31,547 bases of DNA, taken from IMG/VR virus record IMGVR_UViG_3300023481_000007, positions 1 to 31,547 of that record. One strand, 5' to 3'. This DNA is from a virus. The position numbers and the translations under genes were made by a program. The notes beneath the pieces are model-generated. The model was not told the origin of the DNA and ran no database searches. It saw only the letters and a program-made list of their open reading frames with translations. How positions within the stretch are numbered: position 1 is the first letter of the stretch; each line of letters starts with the position of its first letter. Of this stretch, positions 9,071 to 17,573 are shown piece by piece.

Positions 9071-9676
9071 ATGGCTGTTAATGGTTTTCTAAGTAATGAG
9101 TGGGGTCCTAAAGACTGGGACCATGACAATATGCCCACAGCACCTCACACCAACTACGACAGATTAATGCGTCCAGCTTGGGGAACCCCTGAGTATCAAC
9201 AGTTTAAAGACAGTGGTCAAACATCCTTTATCGGGGATAATAATATGCCTGACTTTAATTTAAGTAATGCATTGGGTGAATTCTGGGGAGGCCCTACTAC
9301 GTTTGGTAGTAATGCCCCTGAGCATAACACATTAGGTAGTACTCTCCCTGAGCATAATACCATTAACTACCTGGGTGGAAATAAGAGCCCATTTAGTATC
9401 TCTGGTATCAATAATAACAACACTGGGGCTAATACTGCCCCTGGTAACAATACAGGTGTACTCAGTAACGGTCAAAACAACTCATACTATGGTCAAGATG
9501 TGAACCAAGACAACTCTTATTTCTCAGGAGATAATAGTGGTTCCGACTCAGGTAGTTATGGTGGTTCTGATTCAGGTAGTTATAGTGATTCTGGTGATAG
9601 TAGTTTCGGTACTGCTGAGGGGTTAGGTGGTTTTTCTAACTCAGAAGAGGATGACTCTGCTGTGAGTGACTTTTAG
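9071..9676 (+). CDS. Hypothetical low-complexity Asn/Gly/Ser-rich late protein
   Basis: 201 residues. About 1-60 are mixed in composition. Residues about 75-100 hold an imperfect tandem repeat with PEHNT occurring twice (DNA repeat ccctgagcataa). Residues 110-201 are almost only Asn, Gly, Ser, Asp and Tyr, with GSDSGSY repeated. It ends acidic (EEDDSAVSDF). There are no cysteines. The start is two bases after the preceding stop with a poor ribosome-binding site, so it probably depends on coupling. It is likely intrinsically disordered. I do not recognise a family. Confidence 0.7.
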   Translation: MAVNGFLSNEWGPKDWDHDNMPTAPHTNYDRLMRPAWGTPEYQQFKDSGQTSFIGDNNMPDFNLSNALGEFWGGPTTFGSNAPEHNTLGSTLPEHNTINYLGGNKSPFSISGINNNNTGANTAPGNNTGVLSNGQNNSYYGQDVNQDNSYFSGDNSGSDSGSYGGSDSGSYSDSGDSSFGTAEGLGGFSNSEEDDSAVSDF

Positions 9677-9694
9677 TAATTTTGGAGAATAATA

Positions 9695-10216
9695 ATGCCT
9701 GAACAAGAAAATAGAAAACTGTTCTATACAGAAGCTGAGAGGCTAGCTGAAGAGAAGAAACAAATGGAGTCTTTACTTGCCCAAGGTTCCCAATTTAGTA
9801 CCGAAAAGGGTACACAAACAAATGAGGGTATGAAAGGTCCTGGTGCAATACTACCACCTGGTGCAGGTGAGCAGGCTGGAATGGAGATGTTATCAGGAGT
9901 TCTTGGTAACCTATTTAACAGTGCTAAAGATGGCCTACAGGGTGTCTTAGGTGAGCAAAACCCAGAGTTCCAAGCTTACAATGCTACTGATAAGGTGAAG
10001 GCTTATAGAGAGCACCCTTTTGCAGTTAAAAACCCTGGTAATAGACCCTTAGAAGGTCCTTTAGACAAACATGGTCACTATGAGTCCTTTGAGTTCAGTT
10101 GGCCTGATGACACACCTGATTGGGTTAGGAGTGTTGGTGGTAAGGTAGGTGAGGCATTTATGAAGAATGGTGAATTAGCTGCAAGAGCTGTTTACAGTAA
10201 ACTATACAATAAATAG
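9695..10216 (+). CDS. Hypothetical late protein
   Basis: 173 residues behind TTTGGAGAATAATA. The N-terminal 35 residues form a charged helix. The middle (about 45-90) is Gly/Pro-rich followed by an amphipathic helix (MEMLSGVLGNLFNSAKDGLQGVLG). The C-terminal half is compact with several aromatic residues (HYESFEFSWPDDTPDWV). No motif is recognised. It is probably a small virion component, given its neighbours. Confidence 0.7.
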   Translation: MPEQENRKLFYTEAERLAEEKKQMESLLAQGSQFSTEKGTQTNEGMKGPGAILPPGAGEQAGMEMLSGVLGNLFNSAKDGLQGVLGEQNPEFQAYNATDKVKAYREHPFAVKNPGNRPLEGPLDKHGHYESFEFSWPDDTPDWVRSVGGKVGEAFMKNGELAARAVYSKLYNK

Positions 10217-10225
10217 GAGAGTATT

Positions 10226-10705
10226 ATGGATTTTATGAACGATCCTATGTTTAAGCAAAAGCTTAAAGAGATGTCTGAAAAGACTGTAGGTACTGGTAAT
10301 ATAGGTGGTGAAAAAGGTCCTTTTGGGGATACAAAAGTAACACCACCACCGTCACCTACTGCACCACCACCAACTACAGATATGTTGGATCAACAAGATG
10401 AAGTACTTGAGAACGGTATAAAAGATGTCGGTTCTCTATCTAAAGCAGTCAACATGGGTCCAACAGAGACACCTGCTGCCTTATCTAATAAACTAGAAAG
10501 TAAGGTGTTTACAGAAGGTGGTCCTACAAGTGTTACACAGAATACGGGTGGAATAACAGTAGACCCGACTGTAGCTAAAGCTACTATGGCAGACCCAGCT
10601 AAGGACTCTAGAATGATGGCCGATGCTCAGGGTAATACCAGAGAGGTCTTGAAAGATATTGACTATATGGCTATCCTTAAAATGATAGCTGGTGCAGGTG
10701 CATAA
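10226..10705 (+). CDS. Hypothetical proline-rich late protein
   Basis: 159 residues behind a clear TAGGAGAG site. Residues 32-52 are a Pro/Thr-rich linker (TPPPSPTAPPPTTD). The rest is polar, and the chain ends in a short hydrophobic tail (YMAILKMIAGAGA). No cysteine or catalytic motif is present. The function is unknown, and its place suggests a virion or ejection accessory protein. Confidence 0.7.
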   Translation: MDFMNDPMFKQKLKEMSEKTVGTGNIGGEKGPFGDTKVTPPPSPTAPPPTTDMLDQQDEVLENGIKDVGSLSKAVNMGPTETPAALSNKLESKVFTEGGPTSVTQNTGGITVDPTVAKATMADPAKDSRMMADAQGNTREVLKDIDYMAILKMIAGAGA

Positions 10706-10726
10706 ACAACAAATTAGGAGAAATAT

Positions 10727-13459
10727 ATGGGATATTGTATAAACCCAAATACTGGTGAGAGACTCAGTGATACTATTGAGAATTACAGTAATACCTATGA
10801 AAGTGTAGGTACCTGTGAAGGTAATGGCTACCAATGGGTAGAAGAAAGCTTGGTAGACGATACAGCACAGGCTGTCGAAGCACCAATTACAAGAGACGGT
10901 TTTGATATTATCCCTAGTGATGTTATCTCCTTAGACAGTATTGTAGAAGCTGAAAAAGAAGCCGCTATAGATGGATTAATAGCAGAACAAGAAGCAGAGG
11001 ACTCTAAGACTGTCATGAATAAAGGTGGTCTAGAGGACATGTTTAAGACTGTCACAGACAACGAGAATGATCTGGAGAGAATCTCTGGTGAGACCCTTGA
11101 CGGTGGTAAGTTTGAGTTCAAGAACAACAGACCTAATAAAGATGCTAGTAACAACCAAGTTACAGCATCTACACCGTTCGTTGCAGGTACTAATACAGAA
11201 GGTCAAAAAGAGGCTGCAAAAGGTACCCCACAGGCTGTTACAGATTTCCTAAGTGGTGACACGATAGGTACTTCATACTCAGGTGGAGCTACACAAGACC
11301 AAGTTGGTAATGTACAAACTCCTACTCCTGAACAAGATATATCTGCATTACTACCTACGTTAGAGCCTACAATAGACCCTACATTAGACCCCTCACAGGC
11401 CCAAATTGGACAACCTGTGGACGATAGTCAGTTTGTTGAGACAATGGATCAACAGCTTAATAATCAAGGCTTAAACGATCAAATGATGGCCCCTATGGGT
11501 GGCCCAGAAGAGGCTCCTTTAGACCTTATGCAGGCCTTTACTCCAGAAGAAGTATTAGAGTCTCCTGAGGATGTTATTGCATCACAGGTTGCTCCTGAAA
11601 TGGTTGACTTAGGTCAAGAAGAAGTTATTACACAGCATGCCCCTGAGACAGTAGATTTATCAGAAGATCAGGTTTTAGAGATCGTAGAGAGTCCTGAATT
11701 AGCTACGGCTAACTTAGAGAAGGCATTAGTTGATACAGGTGAGATTGATAACCCTGTTGCTATTGAAGCTGTTAATGACTTTGTTGCTAAGGTAGATGAA
11801 GTTGCACAAGCATTAGCTGACGGTAGTATTGAACTACTTAGTGATGCCTCTAATGCTGCTAAGATAGCTGCAGGAGCAGGTGTTGTTACTTTAGCTGAAG
11901 CAGGTGAATGGGTTGTCGATGAAGCAGGTAATGCTATCGATGAAGCAGGAGCTATTATTGCCGAAGCAGGTGATTGGATTGAGAATGCTGCAGGTGAATT
12001 AGAGAGTGCTATTAGTGACTTTGGTACTGATGTTAATCAAGCTATCGGTAGTACAGTAGTAGGTGCCGTAAGTGATGCTGATGCAGCAATGGGTGGTGCT
12101 ATAAGAGGTGCTAATGAATTAATTGCATCTGCAGGTGAGTGGATGGAAACTGACGGTGGTGAACTTGTTGACCAAGCAGGTAACATGATTGCCGAAGCAG
12201 GTGAGTGGTTACTAGACACTGCAGGTAATGCTGTAATGGCTGTTGTAGGTGCTCCTGTTGTAGCTGCTGAAGCTCTTATTGACGGTGTTACTGATTTATT
12301 CTCAAGTGAAGAAGAAGCTAAAGGTGCTAAAGACAAGGATGCTACATCTTGGATTGCTGACCTAATGTCAGGCTTTACAGAGATGACAGGTATTACAAGT
12401 CAAGAGATTATGAGAGCTTTAGTGCTATATGCAGGTTCTCGTCTATTCGGTTACAGTGCTCATGATTCTGCTCAGTTTGCCTTTAAGGGCTTTGCTGAGG
12501 GTGTTCAAGATGGTTGGACAGCACAGATGAAGGATCATACTTACTGGAAGAAAGAAGAAGCTAAGATTGATGCTAAATACAAGGGTAATAAGAACTCTGA
12601 TGGTCATAAGAGAGAGATGGCTGCCTTACAGACAACTGTAGGTAATAACAAAGACACACACCAACAGAAGAAGGATTTAATAACCTTCAAGAATACTGGT
12701 ACTATAGATGTAGAAGGTGCTAAAGGTGAGATTAAGAAGGTAGTTAAACAATCTTCGGTTGATGTAGATGCAACAGAAAAAGTTCGTAATACAGCTAATG
12801 AAGAGTCAGATGGAGCTAGAACAGAACAAGCTAGAAATGCACAACTAAGAGCCCAACTTGATGAAATAGAGGGTGAGTTCGGTACAGGTGAGTGGTTTGG
12901 TAATCTTAAACAAGCTGGTAGATCAATCTTTACAGAAGTATTTGGTGCAGGTGAAGTTGAAACAGCTACTGGTGAAGTACTTTTCAATAGAACTATTATT
13001 GAAGTTCTTAAGTTCATCAGTCAAACTAAGGGTGCTATCTCTGAGAAAGAGATGAAGGTATTTACGGAAGCCGCTATGGGTCGTATGAAGTCTCCTTTAG
13101 GTTTGAAGTTGTTACTTGAAACTTCAGATAGAATTGCAGATTGGAAAGTTAAGTACGGTACTGCTCTTGCTACATATATTGATGATTGGAAGTCAGACCC
13201 TGAGAAAGGTAATGGACTTGCTCCTAAACCTGAGAAGGTTACACTGTGGACTAACGCATACCATAAAGATAATATGCTTAAATTACCTACAGCTAAGATG
13301 TTAATGTACTCTGAAGGTGACGATGCCTATGTAGCTACTATTGCTAAAGCGGACTCTAAAGTAGTCCTCGATAGTATCTTTGAAGGTCAGGATATGTCTA
13401 GTTTATCTAATGATGTTAAACAGGCTTATATCAGTAGAGTTAAGAAGGGATTTAAATAG
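10727..13459 (+). CDS. Large acidic, helical-repeat putative internal virion / ejection protein
   Basis: 910 residues behind TTAGGAGAAATAT. Residues 4-37 are a Cys-Cys-Glu-Trp motif right at the N terminus. About 60-375 is acidic and likely disordered. About 378-530 carries amphipathic Ala-rich repeats built on AGEW/AGDW followed by (D/E)xAGNxxxEAG. The best pair is near residues 390-425 and 468-503. After this come a compact hydrophobic region (about 545-600, with ALVLYAGSRLFGY) and a helical C-terminal domain with few special residues. Size and position fit the gp15/gp16-type ejection proteins of podoviruses. I see no transglycosylase motif. The function is inferred from context. Confidence 0.5.
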   Translation: MGYCINPNTGERLSDTIENYSNTYESVGTCEGNGYQWVEESLVDDTAQAVEAPITRDGFDIIPSDVISLDSIVEAEKEAAIDGLIAEQEAEDSKTVMNKGGLEDMFKTVTDNENDLERISGETLDGGKFEFKNNRPNKDASNNQVTASTPFVAGTNTEGQKEAAKGTPQAVTDFLSGDTIGTSYSGGATQDQVGNVQTPTPEQDISALLPTLEPTIDPTLDPSQAQIGQPVDDSQFVETMDQQLNNQGLNDQMMAPMGGPEEAPLDLMQAFTPEEVLESPEDVIASQVAPEMVDLGQEEVITQHAPETVDLSEDQVLEIVESPELATANLEKALVDTGEIDNPVAIEAVNDFVAKVDEVAQALADGSIELLSDASNAAKIAAGAGVVTLAEAGEWVVDEAGNAIDEAGAIIAEAGDWIENAAGELESAISDFGTDVNQAIGSTVVGAVSDADAAMGGAIRGANELIASAGEWMETDGGELVDQAGNMIAEAGEWLLDTAGNAVMAVVGAPVVAAEALIDGVTDLFSSEEEAKGAKDKDATSWIADLMSGFTEMTGITSQEIMRALVLYAGSRLFGYSAHDSAQFAFKGFAEGVQDGWTAQMKDHTYWKKEEAKIDAKYKGNKNSDGHKREMAALQTTVGNNKDTHQQKKDLITFKNTGTIDVEGAKGEIKKVVKQSSVDVDATEKVRNTANEESDGARTEQARNAQLRAQLDEIEGEFGTGEWFGNLKQAGRSIFTEVFGAGEVETATGEVLFNRTIIEVLKFISQTKGAISEKEMKVFTEAAMGRMKSPLGLKLLLETSDRIADWKVKYGTALATYIDDWKSDPEKGNGLAPKPEKVTLWTNAYHKDNMLKLPTAKMLMYSEGDDAYVATIAKADSKVVLDSIFEGQDMSSLSNDVKQAYISRVKKGFK
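10736..10837 (+). repeat. Cys-Cys-Glu-Trp motif, copy 5 (910-residue protein, residues 4-37)
   Basis: C4-x25-C30-E31-x5-W37, beginning three residues after the start codon. The inter-cysteine loop is the longest of the set. Confidence 0.6.
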
Positions 13460-13468
13460 GAGAATACT

Positions 13469-14026
13469 ATGACTAAATCAGAAGCAGAACTACTAAAGAG
13501 ACTTGGTTTAAACCCTATGGAGGTTACACAGAGGGAGATGAATGAGCTAATGAAGGTCTTCAGTAACCCAAACAATATAGGTGAGAGCCTAACTATCCAT
13601 CCTAATAACATGCAAGCAGAAGTAGCCCGTGGTGATAATATACTTATGGGAGATACTCCTAAAGTAAGTCATAACACTATCCCTATTGCTCACGCTAAAG
13701 GTGGTGGCCCTTTCATAGGTAACACCGATGAGCTTGTTGATTATAAAAAGTTCCAGAATGCACTTACTAAAACACGAGAACACTCCCTAGCTAAGAGGAA
13801 TATTAAGGATGGACAGTCTTTACCAGACTACGATGTAAAGAAAGAGGCCTTAACTACAACTGCCACTCCTGTTGCTAATACTACTTATGATACTGTACAG
13901 AATATGGCAGATGAGAGAGCTAGTGGTATCTTTGGGAAAGATGTTAAGCAGTACACTAGTGTTAAACCAGAACTTAAAACTAAGAGTAAAAAACTTCAAG
14001 CACTTATGAGAATACTAGGACTATAG
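13469..14026 (+). CDS. Hypothetical late protein
   Basis: 185 residues behind AATAGGAGAATACT. The N terminus is helical and basic, the middle holds an AHAKGGGPFIGNTDEL loop, and the C-terminal tail is very basic (KTKSKKLQALMRILGL), which could contact DNA or membrane. No cysteine or recognised motif. It is probably a small component of the virion interior, given its large neighbours. Confidence 0.7.
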   Translation: MTKSEAELLKRLGLNPMEVTQREMNELMKVFSNPNNIGESLTIHPNNMQAEVARGDNILMGDTPKVSHNTIPIAHAKGGGPFIGNTDELVDYKKFQNALTKTREHSLAKRNIKDGQSLPDYDVKKEALTTTATPVANTTYDTVQNMADERASGIFGKDVKQYTSVKPELKTKSKKLQALMRILGL

Positions 14027-14035
14027 GAGAAATAT

Positions 14036-15064
14036 ATGCCAAAACAATGGTTCACACAAGAACAGCTTGCCCATAAGGATGCCGTTAAGAATGCTAAAAT
14101 TGTTATGGATCGTCAGTCTGAGGCCGCTGCTAAGAAGGTTGGTTTTGAAAGCTTTCTGAAAAACAATAAGACTGCATTGGCTCAGGATTTTTGGTATAAA
14201 ACCACAGGGTCCTGGCTACCAGCCGATCACATCAGCATACAAAGCATCTTAAAAGATGATAAAAGGATGCGTAAGATTGCTAATGATTTCGCTGATCATG
14301 AAACAAACACACATGGTGGTTGGAATTGGATTGCCCAAGGTGCCGATACATTGTTTAATAACACATACACTAAAGATGGTGCTTCAGAGGATGCCAAGAA
14401 GAACTACGAAAGACTTCTCAAGTCCTCAGGAGAGATACCTGCTTGGGGTACAGGCTCTAGGGATTTGAAGGAGAAGTTGGATGTTCTTGCATATGGTGCA
14501 GGATCTACTTTTATCCCTGGGGGTATAGGTGTCGGGATGGTCAGAGGTGCAGCTAAAGTTAACTCTGCTGCTAAAAAGGTAGCGGATTTAGTAGCTAACA
14601 ATAAGAAGAAAGTTATTGGCACGGCTATACTTGGAAGTCCTTTAATATACGAGGGTCCTTTTAATATCATGGATCAAGCACACGATGTTAAGTTTGGTAA
14701 TCAGAAAGAAGTATCTTTTGGAAAACTAATTGACGATACTAAGGATACTTATAAATCCATAGGTGAGTTAGCACAAATGCCCTTTGAGGAAAAGCCTAAA
14801 GAACATACTGTGGTGTATCATGGGAATGAAAAACTATATGGTGAGGGTGGTAAGACGTATACTTTCCCCTCACGTTACCAAGCGGGTGAACATGCTCAAG
14901 GTTTATTAAGCTATCTTGGGGATGAGAAGATAAAGAATTCTAAGCAGGAAGAAATGATCCTGAGACATTGGAATGAAGATAAAAGTAGTGGTAAGATAAG
15001 AGATGGTGCAGATTATAGTTCTTATAGAACGGACTGGTTAAAGGGTTTACAGGAGAATAAGTAA
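14036..15064 (+). CDS. Hypothetical putative virion protein with central hydrophobic segments
   Basis: 342 residues behind TATAGGAGAAATAT. The N-terminal 130 residues are mixed alpha with several Trp (FWYKTTGSWLPADH, GWNWIAQGADTLF). Residues about 158-172 (AGSTFIPGGIGVGMV) and 191-210 (KKVIGTAILGSPLIYEG) are hydrophobic enough to insert in a membrane. The C-terminal 70 residues are polar with YHGNEKLYGEGGKTYTF. No catalytic motif is clear. Its TAA stop shares two bases with the next ATG (TAATG), so the last two late genes are translationally coupled. A role in DNA ejection is an inference. Confidence 0.65.
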   Translation: MPKQWFTQEQLAHKDAVKNAKIVMDRQSEAAAKKVGFESFLKNNKTALAQDFWYKTTGSWLPADHISIQSILKDDKRMRKIANDFADHETNTHGGWNWIAQGADTLFNNTYTKDGASEDAKKNYERLLKSSGEIPAWGTGSRDLKEKLDVLAYGAGSTFIPGGIGVGMVRGAAKVNSAAKKVADLVANNKKKVIGTAILGSPLIYEGPFNIMDQAHDVKFGNQKEVSFGKLIDDTKDTYKSIGELAQMPFEEKPKEHTVVYHGNEKLYGEGGKTYTFPSRYQAGEHAQGLLSYLGDEKIKNSKQEEMILRHWNEDKSSGKIRDGADYSSYRTDWLKGLQENK

Positions 15065-16701
15065 TGGCAAGAATAAGCAAAGCAGCAGATAAGTTTAAAA
15101 AGGTAAAACCTACAAAAAAAGAGATTGCCAAAAGTGAAGAGGGACTAGATGCTTGGAATTCTAAAATGGCTAGTGATTTAGCAGAGGAAGAAATAGAGAA
15201 GAGCCTAGCACAGACCTTAGGTGGTGCCATTAACAAGGGTGTTAAGAAGACAGCTACCTTAGACGTACCTGGAGGTAGATCTCTTAAAAAGGGACTTGCA
15301 GATGCTACAGCAGATCCTACTGCAGTTAAGAAAGAGATACAAGACCAGACTGGAGAGACCTTAACAGGCACTACTCGTACAGATGCTGGTGATATTGTAG
15401 TAAAAGACCCTGATGTAGTTATTGCAGATATGTCTAAGTCTTTAAAACAAGGCAGTATCGACATCAGGAAAAGCTTCAAAGATAGATTTGACAAGTTAGA
15501 TATGGATCTGGGTTTCGCAGGTAATAAGAAGACAACTGACAGACTTAGGGCTCTTTGGGTTAAAATAAACAAAGACCACGGTGTAGATGTAACAAAGGAG
15601 AGTGCAAACCCTATATTTAAAGACTTTGCAGTTATTATTGGTAAGATGGAATCTGGTCAAACACCGTTCGCGAAGGGTCTTAGGCAACTCAGAGGTAAGG
15701 CTGGTCAATACGAGCATAACAACCTATCTGGTTTAGGTAAGAACGTAGAGGCAAGAGTGGCAGGGTCTGATGATGGCTTAGCTAAACTTAATAAAGATGT
15801 AAGGAACACCTTCAACAACCATGCTAGTCGGGTTGGTATTGTAAGAAAAGATTCTAAATTTATGGATGAAGTTACAAGATTAGACAAGGAGTATACTGAT
15901 CATTTTGCTATTAAGAACAACAAGAGACTAAAGAGGGCCCAAGTAAGAGAGTCTGACGGTAAAGCATTTCTCAATGACATACTCAACGATGCAGATAACT
16001 CACCTAATAAACTTAAAGAGTTTTTAGATGATATGGATCAGATGGGTAAAGATATGAAGGACCCTACCTTTGCTGGTAAACAAAAGGAATTAATGAAAGA
16101 GGTTGTTAAGACTAAACTTCTATCTTCTAACGATGCCTCTTTAAACATGTTTGGTAAATACATGACTAGTAATTCTGGTGTAAAGTCTCTTAAGAGGTTG
16201 TGGCCAGATCTGGCAGATGAAATACAAGGTTTTAGTTCATTGTTCAAACAGACCAAAGAGATACACGGACAAGTAACCCAGTGGGGTGCTAAGATCATAG
16301 GTACGGGTTTGGCGTTTGGTGCAGGTGGTGTAGCAGGTGGTGTAACTGCTGCCAGTGTTGCTATGGGTATCCTTAAAGCTGCTAAATCTCCTAAATTCAA
16401 CCGATTTGTCCTAAGACAGTTCTCAGGTAAACCAATGCCACAAGGGAAGGCTAGAGAGTGGCTTAGTAACTTTATAGAGAAACAAGGGTCTAAGTTAGGT
16501 GTTAATGCATCAGCAGATGACATCCTTGCCTCTATGACAGGTTGGACTGCCTTAGGTGGTGGTGCAGCTATCGGAGGCTACTCAGCAGGTAAAGAGGTAG
16601 TAGATAGAAGAGTTGATGCCGACTTTGAGAAGGCTAAACTAGGTAATAAAACACAACAACAACTAGACTCTGAATTCGAGAAGGCTCTTAGTTCACAATA
16701 G
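15064..16701 (+). CDS. Putative ejection protein with Gly/Ala-rich membrane segments
   Basis: 545 residues, the last gene of the late arm. Residues 1-400 are charged and mostly helical. Residues about 412-440 (IGTGLAFGAGGVAGGVTAASVAMG) and 492-512 (TGWTALGGGAAIGGYSAG) are Gly/Ala-rich hydrophobic segments with GxxxG-type spacing, able to pack as membrane helices. The first is followed by a basic stretch (KAAKSPKFNRFVLRQF). Such segments occur in the terminal ejection proteins of podoviruses that build the trans-envelope DNA channel. No lytic transglycosylase signature is seen. The ribosome-binding site is ACAGGAGAATA inside the upstream gene. Confidence 0.55.
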   Translation: MARISKAADKFKKVKPTKKEIAKSEEGLDAWNSKMASDLAEEEIEKSLAQTLGGAINKGVKKTATLDVPGGRSLKKGLADATADPTAVKKEIQDQTGETLTGTTRTDAGDIVVKDPDVVIADMSKSLKQGSIDIRKSFKDRFDKLDMDLGFAGNKKTTDRLRALWVKINKDHGVDVTKESANPIFKDFAVIIGKMESGQTPFAKGLRQLRGKAGQYEHNNLSGLGKNVEARVAGSDDGLAKLNKDVRNTFNNHASRVGIVRKDSKFMDEVTRLDKEYTDHFAIKNNKRLKRAQVRESDGKAFLNDILNDADNSPNKLKEFLDDMDQMGKDMKDPTFAGKQKELMKEVVKTKLLSSNDASLNMFGKYMTSNSGVKSLKRLWPDLADEIQGFSSLFKQTKEIHGQVTQWGAKIIGTGLAFGAGGVAGGVTAASVAMGILKAAKSPKFNRFVLRQFSGKPMPQGKAREWLSNFIEKQGSKLGVNASADDILASMTGWTALGGGAAIGGYSAGKEVVDRRVDADFEKAKLGNKTQQQLDSEFEKALSSQ

Positions 16702-16705
16702 TCAT

Positions 16706-16756
16706 AAAAAAACCCCAGATAAGTCCAATTAAGGACCCGTCTGGGGTTATTTTTTG
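16706..16756. terminator. Bidirectional intrinsic terminator between the converging arms
   Basis: A perfect 9-bp stem (aaccccaga at 16711-16719 with tctggggtt at 16740-16748) is flanked by an A-run (16706-16710) and a T-run (16751-16755), so it works in both directions. The loop contains a second small stem, gtcc-aattaa-ggac. It ends the plus-strand late operon and the minus-strand replication operon. Confidence 0.9.
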
Positions 16757-16960
16757 TTAACTATCGCTTGCTCTAAATGCTGATATTCTAAGACTCTTAA
16801 TAAGACCTAAAATAGTCACCTCTAACTCCTCTACCATACTGCTTTCAAACTCAGTACTATCTTCTGCTGTGTTAAACTTAACTTCATTGTAGATAGTTAC
16901 TGCTGTATCTAACGAGTCTGCTATTGACTTAACTAGGCATCCTTTACATTCTTCTGACAT
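16757..16960 (-). CDS. Small hypothetical protein, last gene of the minus arm
   Basis: 67 residues, acidic, starting behind AATAGGAGAAAGA on the minus strand. The N terminus contains C-x2-C (ECKGC, residues 5 and 8), followed by an amphipathic helical domain. There is no second Cys pair, so a zinc ribbon is unlikely on its own. Its stop codon touches the terminator hairpin. Function unknown. Confidence 0.7.
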   Translation of the reverse strand: MSEECKGCLVKSIADSLDTAVTIYNEVKFNTAEDSTEFESSMVEELEVTILGLIKSLRISAFRASDS

Positions 16961-17014
16961 TCTTTCTCCTATTATAAATAATAACTAAGCAACCTGGTAG
17001 GTTATACATCTCCT

Positions 17015-17416
17015 TCACGTCTTCATACATAGAACCTCTCCTATATTGTCCTTAGTAAACCACCTAAAGTTGTTCTTAACAGCCCACTCCCTGTGGGTCC
17101 TCTTGGTACCGTCCTTCCTCACCTTTGCATTAGGCATTGGTGTCTCAGGGTTGTAAAATAGAAAGATTAGCTCTACTCCTTCGGGTAAAGCCTTTCTAAC
17201 CCACACATACTTAGAAGCTTCGGACGAATCCATAAATCTTCCCTTAGCCTCTATAAGTATCTCACCTGTCTTAAAGTCAGGTTGGTATGTATGTTCTATT
17301 GTATAAGGGATACGATCTGGGTGATAATCACAACTCTTAAGTACTGTATCCCTTAGCTCACCTTCCCACTTAGAGTCTGCCTTTTGGGCACCTTTCCTCC
17401 ACCTTCTATTCCTCAT
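17015..17416 (-). CDS. Endonuclease I, T7 gp3-like Holliday-junction resolvase
   Basis: 133 residues (T7 gp3 has 149). It has the PD-(D/E)xK nuclease core: E18/E20 in KWEGEL, D47 in TYQPDF, and E56-A-K58 in IEAKGRF. These match T7 residues E20, D55, E65 and K67. The basic N terminus (RNRRWRKGAQK) is suited to DNA contact. In T7 the dimeric enzyme resolves branched DNA before packaging and degrades host DNA. The start ATG overlaps the stop of the upstream 55-residue ORF. The assignment is based on motif order and spacing. Confidence 0.9.
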   Translation of the reverse strand: MRNRRWRKGAQKADSKWEGELRDTVLKSCDYHPDRIPYTIEHTYQPDFKTGEILIEAKGRFMDSSEASKYVWVRKALPEGVELIFLFYNPETPMPNAKVRKDGTKRTHREWAVKNNFRWFTKDNIGEVLCMKT

Positions 17417-17573
17417 GTTTCTCCATTGCCCTCATTAGTTCCGTCACCAGAGCTTGTATATCATCTATAGCATAGACATCTATAGCATCACTGACATCTA
17501 GCTTCATACTCTCTAACTTGCCATTTATAGCCAATAACTTAACAAAGCAATCTTTCTCTGTGTGATATAGCAT
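17406..17573 (-). CDS. Small overlapping hypothetical protein
   Basis: 55 codons between phoH and the endonuclease gene. Its ATG shares two bases with the phoH stop (TAATG), and its own end overlaps the endonuclease start by 11 bases. The product (MLYHTEKDCFVKLLAINGK...) is acidic and looks all-helical, ending EKHEE. The continuous overlaps on both sides support it as a coupled gene. No homology is recognised. Confidence 0.65.
   Translation of the reverse strand: MLYHTEKDCFVKLLAINGKLESMKLDVSDAIDVYAIDDIQALVTELMRAMEKHEE

Noticed and set aside
12604-13017. 137-codon open frame on the minus strand
   Set aside because: Antisense shadow of the 910-residue gene, with no plausible start signal.
14940-15572. 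210-codon open frame on the minus strand
   Set aside because: It runs opposite to well-supported late genes and has no ribosome-binding site or domain; low-complexity Ser/Leu composition typical of an antisense shadow.
16038-16523. 161-codon open frame on the minus strand
   Set aside because: Antisense to the ejection-protein gene and rich in Pro/Ala/Leu from the reverse reading of its Gly/Ala-rich segments.
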